From positions 1-13,173 of the forward strand of contig CATVXH010000023.1 of NCBI GenBank assembly GCA_958347955.1: 13,173 nt of DNA. Reading direction: 5' to 3'. The stretch is from an uncultured Sutterella sp. GTDB lineage: Bacteria; Pseudomonadota; Gammaproteobacteria; Burkholderiales; Burkholderiaceae_F. The position numbers were made by a program, and so were the translations under genes. The notes below the pieces were generated by a model, which was not told where the DNA came from, did no database searches, and saw only the letters and a program-made list of their open reading frames with translations. This document shows positions 7,437 through 13,173 of this stretch, one piece after another (position 1 is the stretch's first letter; every line of letters begins with the position of its first letter).

Positions 7437-9089
7437 ATGCAGACAACGACTCAAAATAAAACGCTCGGAGCTTTTTTCCAAGGTTTAGGACTTTGGAATG
7501 TGTACTTTATTTTAAAGTTCGCGCTTGCTCACTACGAGTATTTGACACTCAATCTGTTGTATAACGGATTGCTGTTGCTTTTTATTTTATTGCCTCTTTC
7601 CAATAGAGCTTTGCATCTGTTGCGAACGGTGTTGGCCGTCTTCGGCGCCATTGTTCTTGTCTACTCGGAGAGTTGGTTGCCGGGCCCTGAAAGTATTTTC
7701 AGCAATGCGCAAAATATTGCCGGATTTTCCCTGATATACATTGCGCAGTTGGCTGTTGACTTCATCAACGTTAAGATGGTGGTTTGGGCGGTTGTCGCTT
7801 TTCTCGCCTATAGTCTTGTCAAAAATTGGGTTCGTCTTTCTGTTTTTACAGTCGGCTATTTCCTATTTCTTGTATTTCAACCTTATTACGTTTCCTGGAA
7901 GGCTCAGCCGGCGATTGCTCCGGCGGTTGAAGTGGCTCAGACTCCGTCCAAAGTCATGGAGGCGCCCCAGCAAGCAGCTCCGAGTGATCCTTCGGCCATT
8001 ACTTCTGAAACAATCGAGAAGTGGTACACCGCGTTCATTGACTATGAAAAAGATCGTCGCGCGGAATTTCCCCAAGGTTTATCGGCCAACGATACACCGT
8101 TTGAGATTATCTTGATGAACATCTGTTCGTTGTCCAATGATGATTTAATTGCAGCGGATCTGATGAATCATCCGGTCATGTCTGAGTTCAATATTCGGTT
8201 TGACCACTTCAATTCCGCAACCTCTTACTCTGGACCTGCGACCTTGCGCTTGCTCAACGCCATGTGCGGACAGGTTGATCACGACACGCTTTACGACGGT
8301 CGGCGTCCCGAGTGTGAAATCATGAATCGTTTGGATCAATTGGGTTATCGTCAGCATCTTTATCTGGATCATCAGGGACAGTACGATAATTATCTGCAAA
8401 CGCTTCGTGATAAAGCGGGTCTGATGGCGCCTCTTGAAAGTACGGGCAAATATCCTTTGCTGTACATGGCGTTTGATGATGAAGAAATTGCCAATGATTT
8501 ATCGGTGATGCGAGATTGGATGAAAAAGACAGCTCAAGACAAGAGCTCCAATCGCCATGTCACACTCTTTAACTTTATTTCCCTGCACGACGGCAATCGC
8601 TTGCCGCGTCACGGTCGCTGGGAAGAGTTTAAACCTAGGGCTGTTCGCTTCTTAAATGATTTGCAAACCTTTATGAAGGAGTTGGAACGATCAGGCCGCA
8701 AGGTTATGTTGGTGGTGGTGCCGGAGCATGGCGCCGCAGTCCGTGGTGACCGCATCCAAGCGCCTCGCTTGAGAGATATTCCGAGCATGAGAATTACCGA
8801 GGTGCCTCTTATGGTGAAGTTCTTTGGCATTAAGGATTTACCACAGGAACCTATCCATGTGACAGGCAATACGAGTTACCTGGCCATGAGTACGCTGATC
8901 GGACGAGTACTGGAGAAAAATTATTTCGGTGCTGACGGAGGAAGCGTTCCGCTTGAGGATTTGGTTCGAGATTTGCCTGAGACAAATCCTGTATCCGAAA
9001 ACGGTCAGTCTGTAGTGCTAACTTACCGCGGCAATGACTATATCCGTCAAAAAGGCGGAGAGTGGCGTCCCTATCCCCGTGAACGTTAA
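7437..9089 (+). CDS. bcsG: Cellulose phosphoethanolamine transferase (BcsG)
   Basis: A 550-residue inner-membrane enzyme that transfers phosphoethanolamine from phosphatidylethanolamine to C6 hydroxyls of the emerging glucan (E. coli BcsG, 559 residues). The first 150 residues hold about five hydrophobic helices and the conserved SWLPGPESI loop. A Pro/Ala-rich linker (about 155-190) leads to a periplasmic zinc-dependent alkaline-phosphatase-fold domain. Active-site residues, numbered from this ATG, all have counterparts in the E. coli enzyme: C230 (E. coli C243), nucleophile S265 in SATSYSGP (S278), H385 in LHDGN (H396), and E431 and H432 in VPEHG (E442, H443). It therefore looks catalytically competent. 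I chose the ATG at 7437 over the TTG one codon earlier; neither has a clear Shine-Dalgarno. Placing bcsG directly behind bcsABZ differs from E. coli, where it sits in a separate bcsEFG operon. Confidence 0.94.
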   Translation: MQTTTQNKTLGAFFQGLGLWNVYFILKFALAHYEYLTLNLLYNGLLLLFILLPLSNRALHLLRTVLAVFGAIVLVYSESWLPGPESIFSNAQNIAGFSLIYIAQLAVDFINVKMVVWAVVAFLAYSLVKNWVRLSVFTVGYFLFLVFQPYYVSWKAQPAIAPAVEVAQTPSKVMEAPQQAAPSDPSAITSETIEKWYTAFIDYEKDRRAEFPQGLSANDTPFEIILMNICSLSNDDLIAADLMNHPVMSEFNIRFDHFNSATSYSGPATLRLLNAMCGQVDHDTLYDGRRPECEIMNRLDQLGYRQHLYLDHQGQYDNYLQTLRDKAGLMAPLESTGKYPLLYMAFDDEEIANDLSVMRDWMKKTAQDKSSNRHVTLFNFISLHDGNRLPRHGRWEEFKPRAVRFLNDLQTFMKELERSGRKVMLVVVPEHGAAVRGDRIQAPRLRDIPSMRITEVPLMVKFFGIKDLPQEPIHVTGNTSYLAMSTLIGRVLEKNYFGADGGSVPLEDLVRDLPETNPVSENGQSVVLTYRGNDYIRQKGGEWRPYPRER

Positions 9090-9101
9090 ATTACAGTGCC
9101 T

Positions 9102-9656
9102 ATGAAATGCATTGATGCTCCGCAGTATAAGTTTTGTCCAATGTGCGGTCGACCTTTGGTCACTAAGCGCCCGGACGATGACGTGCGCGTTCGTCGTGTT
9201 TGCGAGCATTGTGATTTCGTGCAATACGTCAATCCGATTCCTGTTGTGGGCACTTTGCCGATCTGTGGGAATAAGGTTTTGCTGTGTAAGCGCGCTATTG
9301 AACCTCGAAAGGGTAAATGGACGCTGCCGGCCGGATTTATGGAGGCGCATGAAACATTGCTTGAGGGCGCGCTTCGTGAAACCTACGAGGAAACCGGTGG
9401 TCGTGCCAGAGGCGGAGATCTCTTTACAATCATTGATGTGCCGTATGCCAGTCAGGTGCACTTTTTCTTTCTTTCAGAATTTGAGTCTCTTCCGGTGAGT
9501 CCCGGACCTGAGACTCAGGAGCAACGCCTCTTTTCTGAAGATGAGATTCCTTGGGATGAAATTAGCTTTACAACGGTTGAAACGACGTTGAGACATTATT
9601 TTGAAGATCGCCGTGATGGGACCTTGCAACTGCATCGTTACAGGCTTGACGATTAG
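9102..9656 (+). CDS. NUDIX hydrolase with N-terminal zinc ribbon
   Basis: A 184-residue protein. An N-terminal zinc ribbon has four cysteines (C12, C15, C34, C37 in FCPMCG and VCEHC). A NUDIX domain follows with a full box at 78-100: G78, E84, R92-E93, E96-E97, G99, fitting GX5EX7REUXEEXGU except that U is Thr/Gly. The layout fits the Nudix_N-type proteobacterial family, whose members hydrolyse nucleoside-diphosphate-linked compounds such as ADP-ribose or NADH; the substrate cannot be told from sequence. Only 12 bp separate it from the bcsG stop, so it is probably the last gene of the bcs transcript, although no functional link is evident. A GTG two codons upstream (9096) is an alternative start; neither has a clear Shine-Dalgarno, and I prefer the ATG. 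Confidence 0.88.
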   Translation: MKCIDAPQYKFCPMCGRPLVTKRPDDDVRVRRVCEHCDFVQYVNPIPVVGTLPICGNKVLLCKRAIEPRKGKWTLPAGFMEAHETLLEGALRETYEETGGRARGGDLFTIIDVPYASQVHFFFLSEFESLPVSPGPETQEQRLFSEDEIPWDEISFTTVETTLRHYFEDRRDGTLQLHRYRLDD

Positions 9657-9683
9657 TGAGCGGCCGACAGCGTAAAAGGCGCT

Positions 9684-9710
9684 TTGATGCTGAAAATGAT
9701 CGGCTAAAAT
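9684..9710 (+). promoter_or_regulatory. Weak candidate promoter for pyrD
   Basis: In the 100 bp gap before pyrD, TTGATG (9684-9689) and TAAAAT (9705-9710) resemble -35 and -10 boxes, but the 15 bp spacer is shorter than usual. I see no convincing terminator after the NUDIX gene, so readthrough from the bcs operon is also possible. Confidence 0.25.
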
Positions 9711-9756
9711 TACTCAACGGTTTTCAGATTTTGACCCATCAAAAAAGGGGAAAATA

Positions 9757-10830
9757 ATGCTCTATTCCATCGCCCGCAAGATTTTATTTTCCATGAATCC
9801 AGAAACAGCGCACTCAGTGATCATGTCCAATTTGGATTGGGCGGTTAACCTCGGGCTCACTAAGCTGGTGACACGGGATCCTTTGGAAGACCCGATAGAG
9901 GTGATGGGATTGCGTTTTCCGAATGTTATCGGTTTAGCTGCCGGGATGGATAAAAACGGCGAATGTGTGAGCGCATTCGGAGGCTTGGGATTCGGTCACG
10001 TTGAGGTTGGCACCGTTACCCCGAAGGCTCAGCCGGGTAATCCAAAGCCGCGTTTATTCCGTGTTATTCCTGCTCAAGGAATAATAAATCGTATGGGATT
10101 TAATAATCATGGGGCTGATGAGGTGCTCGAGCATCTCAGAAGCGCAGCCGGTTTTAGGAGCCGAGGTGGAATTCTTGGAATCAATATCGGCAAAAACGCA
10201 GTGACCCCTATCGAGCGAGCGGTGGATGACTACTTGATTTGCCTTCGCAAGATCTACACTCATACGGATTACGTTGCCATCAATATTTCTTCCCCAAACA
10301 CAAAAAAGTTGCGTGAACTGCAGGCCGACTCGCAGTTAAGTCTTCTTCTGTCGGCACTCACCGATGAACGGAAACGTTTAATGGATAACAATCGGGGAAA
10401 ATATGTGCCCATTGCTTTGAAGATAGCGCCGGATTTAGATAATGACGACATTTTGAGAATAGCTGATCAATTGGTGCGCTATGGTATTGATGGCATTATC
10501 GCCACCAATACGACAATTTCTCGAAATGCGATCCAGGGGATGCCGCATTGTGAGGAAGCGGGTGGATTGTCCGGCAAACCTCTTTGCGAACGTTCCACTG
10601 AAGTGGTTGATCTTTTATACAAACATTTACAGGAAACACTCCCGATTATTGCCAGCGGGGGTGTTATGAGCGCCGAAGACGCATTGGCAAAAGTGCAAGC
10701 CGGCGCCAAACTGGTTCAACTTTTTACAGGTTTTATCTATACCGGTCCTGTACTTGTTGCTGATTGTGTAGATGCGATCGCTAAGTGGAGAAAAACTCAA
10801 ACAGGAGCGATGGCGTCGTTGAGACCCTAG
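9757..10830 (+). CDS. pyrD: Dihydroorotate dehydrogenase (quinone), class 2
   Basis: A 357-residue FMN flavoprotein that oxidises dihydroorotate to orotate in pyrimidine synthesis and passes electrons to membrane quinones. The class 2 identity rests on the N-terminal membrane-associating helical region (1-40) and on a catalytic Ser rather than Cys: S179 in NISSPNT at 176-182 (E. coli S175). Other conserved segments are GLAAGMDKNG (59-68), the glycine-rich GFGHVEVGTVTPK (78-90), NRMGFNN (111-117) and the phosphate-binding IIASGGV near the C-terminus. It is about 20 residues longer than E. coli PyrD (336), mostly as a C-terminal tail. A strong AAGGGG (9745-9750) precedes the ATG by 6 nt. The gene is followed directly by an intrinsic terminator and so probably ends its transcription unit. 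Confidence 0.97.
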   Translation: MLYSIARKILFSMNPETAHSVIMSNLDWAVNLGLTKLVTRDPLEDPIEVMGLRFPNVIGLAAGMDKNGECVSAFGGLGFGHVEVGTVTPKAQPGNPKPRLFRVIPAQGIINRMGFNNHGADEVLEHLRSAAGFRSRGGILGINIGKNAVTPIERAVDDYLICLRKIYTHTDYVAINISSPNTKKLRELQADSQLSLLLSALTDERKRLMDNNRGKYVPIALKIAPDLDNDDILRIADQLVRYGIDGIIATNTTISRNAIQGMPHCEEAGGLSGKPLCERSTEVVDLLYKHLQETLPIIASGGVMSAEDALAKVQAGAKLVQLFTGFIYTGPVLVADCVDAIAKWRKTQTGAMASLRP

Positions 10831-10858
10831 AAATATGCGGCTTCGGCCGCTTTTTTTT
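10831..10858 (+). terminator. Intrinsic terminator of pyrD
   Basis: A perfect 5 bp GCGGC/GCCGC stem (10837-10841 with 10846-10850) is capped by the very stable C(TTCG)G tetraloop and followed by eight T (10851-10858). It begins right after the pyrD stop codon. Confidence 0.93.
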
Positions 10859-10879
10859 AACATTTTCCAACAAGTTCTT

Positions 10880-10908
10880 CTGACGGAGCGGTCACTCCGT
10901 ACTACACT
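10880..10908 (+). promoter_or_regulatory. Candidate promoter of the asmA-like gene with an internal inverted repeat
   Basis: CTGACG (10880-10885) and TACACT (10903-10908), each 4 of 6 to consensus, are spaced by 17 bp. They lie between the pyrD terminator and the next gene, where a promoter is expected. A perfect 6 bp inverted repeat, ACGGAG and CTCCGT with a 6 nt centre (10883-10900), fills the spacer and could be an operator. Confidence 0.4.
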
Positions 10909-10932
10909 GTTTTTATGGAATGTCTTCTTATT

Positions 10933-10940
10933 GAAGAGGT
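10933..10940 (+). promoter_or_regulatory. Ribosome binding site that fixes the asmA-like start
   Basis: GAAGAGGT lies 5-6 nt before the ATG at 10946. The frame is open back to 10835, but that extension would run through the pyrD terminator hairpin and place 37 residues ahead of the signal anchor. Confidence 0.7.
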
Positions 10941-10945
10941 GGTGT

Positions 10946-13030
10946 ATGTTCCGGAAAATTATTATTGGTCTTGTTGCCATTATTGTCGTTGTCGTCGGTG
11001 GCTTATGGGCTGCTGTGACTTATTTTTTAGATGATGCGATGATTGCTGAGCAAATGAAAAAGGAAGTTTCTTCTCGGCTTAATCGAACATTGGTTTTCCA
11101 AGGAAATTTAAAAACCAACTTCTTCCCTAAAGTGCAATTGGTTTTGCCTCCAACGACTCTTTCGTTTGAAGGCAGCGATAAGCCGCAATTAACTTTGAAA
11201 GGGGCGCAAATCGGTGTCGCGGTTTTACCTCTGCTAAAGGGGGATGTCCGTTTTGATGACATCGTCATTGACGGCTTAAAGGGGCAAATCAATGCGGCGC
11301 GACTGCTCCAAAAGACTCACTCAGCTTCAACAAAAAATGAGGCGACGAAACCCGAGAGCGGACAAGCCAAACAATCAGGGCAGAGTTCTTTGATCCGTAA
11401 TCTCGAGGTGGCCAGTTTAGAAATCAAAAACGCCGGCCTAACCGTTTACGGGTTGCAAAATAAAAAGATTTACGCGGTAGATTCTTTAAGTTTGTCAACC
11501 GGTCAACTGGGACTTCAAGGGACGACCCCATTGAAATTCAGTACTAATTTCTCAGAAAAAACTCAAGGCATAAGCGGCCAAGTTTCCTTGAATACAACGC
11601 TGACCTATGACATCCAAAAGGTGCAGGGCAGTTTGTCAAAACCTTCTTTGACATTGTCTCTTGAGCAAAAGGGCGAAAAGATCTCCGCGGAGATGCAGGC
11701 GCAACAAATTGGATATGTCAACAGCGATGTTTCAGCTAAACAAGTGGCTTTGACGGCCAAAATCGGAGAAATTAGCGCCCAGCTTGATCTGCAGTCTGCG
11801 CATACCGAAAAGATGCAAAAGTGGAGTGCGGATAATCTGTCGATCAATGTCTCTGAAGGCAAATCTCTGAAAGCTTCTCTGTCCGGGAACTTCTCCGGAA
11901 AGATTGATGGCTTTACCTTGCAGAGTCAGGGATTAAAAGGAGAGGTGTTGGCGGCATTGAATAATGTAACCGCGCAAGTGCCATTTGATGGAGTGGTGTC
12001 TCTAACAGTTCCTGAGGAAAAAGTTAACTTGAGCTTAAAGGGAACCTTGGAAAAATCGCCTTGGGATACATCGATTCAGGTAAAAGGATTCGCAGTTCCC
12101 AATGTCAATGGCCATTTCACGTTGGACGCATTGGTTGTAGATAAGTGGTTGGCTGAAAAAGCACCGACACAAAAACAAGTTTCATTACAAGATGTTGAAA
12201 TGATTGGGGCGGCTTACGCTAGTGAGGCTAAGGGACTTGAATTTTTAAATAGCGCGAACGGCCAATTCAAGGTTCACGTCAATTCATTGAAGTACCAAGG
12301 TCTTGTTGTACAAGGGCTTGAAACGACAGCTACCTTATCGAAAGGTCAATTGACACTCAACAACATTAAAGCCAACACCTGTTCGGGCACGGTTTCTGGA
12401 ACGGCGAAAGTTAATGCCTCTGAATATTGGTCGCTGAATGTCAATGCGAAAGGGATTGACACTGAACAATTGATTAAGTCATTTGGCAGTCAAGTTCAGT
12501 TCTATGGTAAGGCCAATGCGGCGGTGCAATTAGCGGGGCTTGGTTTGGAAAAAACATCTGCGCTCAAAACTGCTAATGGCAGTATTTCACTGGCGGCAAA
12601 CAACGCAGTTTTGAAGGGGTTGTCTTTAGAAAAGATAGCAAGCGCGGTCAGAGCAAAGAATGTGACAGCTTTGGCAATGAATCCCCAAGATGAAACCCGT
12701 TTCAGTGTTCTTAGCGCCAATGCAGCGGTGAGCAATGGAGTGCTTGATGTACGTTCTGTTCAAGGTAAAGCAAATGTGGCAGAAGTTAATGGGCAAATGA
12801 AGGTTGGTTTGCTCGATAACACATTAAACGGAGAAGTTGCGGCAAGATTGGCCACCAGTGTTGACGGACGCCGGGTTACAGTGCCGATTAAATTGGGCGG
12901 AACAATTCAAAACCCATCCTACGGTATCGATCTTGAAGTAGCCCTGAAAGAAGGTGTTAAAACCGTGATTGAGGAGGCCGTTAAGGATCCGAAGATTCTG
13001 AAAGGACTTGGCAAGTTGTTCAGACATTAA
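10946..13030 (+). CDS. AsmA-family envelope protein
   Basis: A 694-residue protein of the AsmA family, which belongs to the TamB/YhdP/AsmA superfamily of periplasm-spanning proteins linked to outer-membrane assembly and probably to phospholipid transfer. One N-terminal helix (about 5-27, rich in Ile/Val) anchors it in the inner membrane. The AsmA N-terminal signature follows: a basic amphipathic stretch, then VLPLLKGDVRFDDIVIDGLK (about 90-109), which closely parallels E. coli AsmA. The middle is repetitive beta-strand sequence with alternating polar and hydrophobic residues, as expected for a beta-taco groove. The C-terminal AsmA_2-like part ends with VPIKLGGTIQNPSYGIDL, the usual closing motif. 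E. coli AsmA is about 617 residues. The gene stands alone between the pyrD terminator and a hairpin at 13042. I leave the symbol blank because several paralogues share this architecture. Confidence 0.88.
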   Translation: MFRKIIIGLVAIIVVVVGGLWAAVTYFLDDAMIAEQMKKEVSSRLNRTLVFQGNLKTNFFPKVQLVLPPTTLSFEGSDKPQLTLKGAQIGVAVLPLLKGDVRFDDIVIDGLKGQINAARLLQKTHSASTKNEATKPESGQAKQSGQSSLIRNLEVASLEIKNAGLTVYGLQNKKIYAVDSLSLSTGQLGLQGTTPLKFSTNFSEKTQGISGQVSLNTTLTYDIQKVQGSLSKPSLTLSLEQKGEKISAEMQAQQIGYVNSDVSAKQVALTAKIGEISAQLDLQSAHTEKMQKWSADNLSINVSEGKSLKASLSGNFSGKIDGFTLQSQGLKGEVLAALNNVTAQVPFDGVVSLTVPEEKVNLSLKGTLEKSPWDTSIQVKGFAVPNVNGHFTLDALVVDKWLAEKAPTQKQVSLQDVEMIGAAYASEAKGLEFLNSANGQFKVHVNSLKYQGLVVQGLETTATLSKGQLTLNNIKANTCSGTVSGTAKVNASEYWSLNVNAKGIDTEQLIKSFGSQVQFYGKANAAVQLAGLGLEKTSALKTANGSISLAANNAVLKGLSLEKIASAVRAKNVTALAMNPQDETRFSVLSANAAVSNGVLDVRSVQGKANVAEVNGQMKVGLLDNTLNGEVAARLATSVDGRRVTVPIKLGGTIQNPSYGIDLEVALKEGVKTVIEEAVKDPKILKGLGKLFRH

Positions 13031-13041
13031 AATAAGCGGAG

Positions 13042-13063
13042 TTCGGGGGCGCAAGCCCCCGAA
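13042..13063. terminator. Strong hairpin after the asmA-like gene, no T tract
   Basis: A perfect 9 bp stem (TTCGGGGGC with GCCCCCGAA) is closed by a GCAA tetraloop of the GNRA type, 11 bp after the stop codon. The plus-strand sequence that follows is GTTGTATGGG, so the U-run of a classical intrinsic terminator is missing. On the minus strand a TTATTTT stretch comes only after about 6 nt. It may stop transcription weakly or protect the mRNA 3' end. The following stretch to about 13121 is purine-rich with no gene that I can support. Confidence 0.55.
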
Positions 13064-13145
13064 GTTGTATGGGAGAGTGTAAGAAAAAAAGTAAAGAAGA
13101 AACAGAGGGTTGAAAGGTGGGTTAAATTTTTTTGTGAGTTAGGGC

Positions 13146-13173
13146 TTGACAAGTCAGAAACGAGGGTTAAAAT
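13146..13173 (+). promoter_or_regulatory. Near-consensus sigma70 promoter at the right edge
   Basis: A perfect TTGACA (13146-13151) and TAAAAT (13168-13173) are separated by 16 bp. An AT tract at about 13123-13133 sits where an UP element would be. Transcription would start a few bases beyond the window, so the target gene is not visible. This strength is typical of rRNA, tRNA or other highly expressed genes. Confidence 0.7.

Noticed and set aside
9669..9683. AGCG/CGCT hairpin after the NUDIX gene as a terminator
   Set aside because: It has only a 4 bp stem with a 7 nt loop and two or three T after it, which is too weak.
10835..10945. Upstream extension of the asmA-like reading frame by 37 codons
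   Set aside because: It passes through the pyrD terminator hairpin, lacks a ribosome binding site and would bury the N-terminal signal anchor. The ATG at 10946 has a good Shine-Dalgarno.
13069..13113. Lys/Glu-rich 14-codon open frame in the purine-rich stretch after asmA
   Set aside because: It is low-complexity, short and lacks a ribosome binding site.

Overview
The window looks like chromosomal DNA of a Gram-negative proteobacterium. The evidence is a class 2 (quinone-linked) PyrD, an AsmA-family envelope protein, an E. coli-type bacterial cellulose synthase (bcs) cluster, sigma70-type promoters and a typical bacterial initiator tRNA. Base composition is moderate (mid-to-high 40s % GC by eye). 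My best guess is a host-associated betaproteobacterium of the Sutterellaceae type. This is an impression from gene content and composition; I ran no search.

Layout. Positions 1-73 (minus) hold an initiator tRNA-Met cut at its 3' end, with a consensus promoter just upstream. Positions 192-1328 (minus) encode an envelope-anchored metallo-beta-lactamase-fold hydrolase of the RomA/NAPE-PLD-like group. A 192 bp divergent intergenic region then leads into a tight plus-strand operon: bcsA (1521-4106), bcsB (4128-6347), bcsZ (6344-7423), bcsG (7437-9089) and a zinc-ribbon NUDIX hydrolase gene (9102-9656). Gaps inside it run from a 4 bp overlap to 21 bp. After a 100 bp gap comes pyrD (9757-10830), closed by a textbook intrinsic terminator. 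asmA-like (10946-13030) follows with its own candidate promoter. The window ends with a GC-rich hairpin and a near-consensus promoter pointing out of the right edge.

How the genes fit together. BcsA polymerises UDP-glucose and moves the glucan across the inner membrane, and BcsB receives it in the periplasm. BcsZ is the periplasmic GH8 hydrolase of the system. BcsG transfers phosphoethanolamine from phospholipid onto the glucan. The set points to secretion of a phosphoethanolamine-modified cellulose.

Three things set this cluster apart. (1) The catalytic domain of BcsA is intact, but both c-di-GMP-binding motifs of its PilZ domain are degraded. (2) BcsZ has Asn at the position of the GH8 general base (Asp243 in E. 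coli BcsZ), while the general acid is kept. (3) bcsG is present, but bcsC (outer-membrane exporter) and bcsQ/R/E/F are absent from both flanks. Together these suggest a rewired, possibly c-di-GMP-independent version of the phosphoethanolamine-cellulose machine. The remaining genes look like ordinary housekeeping. I see no mobile elements, CRISPR arrays or prophage genes.
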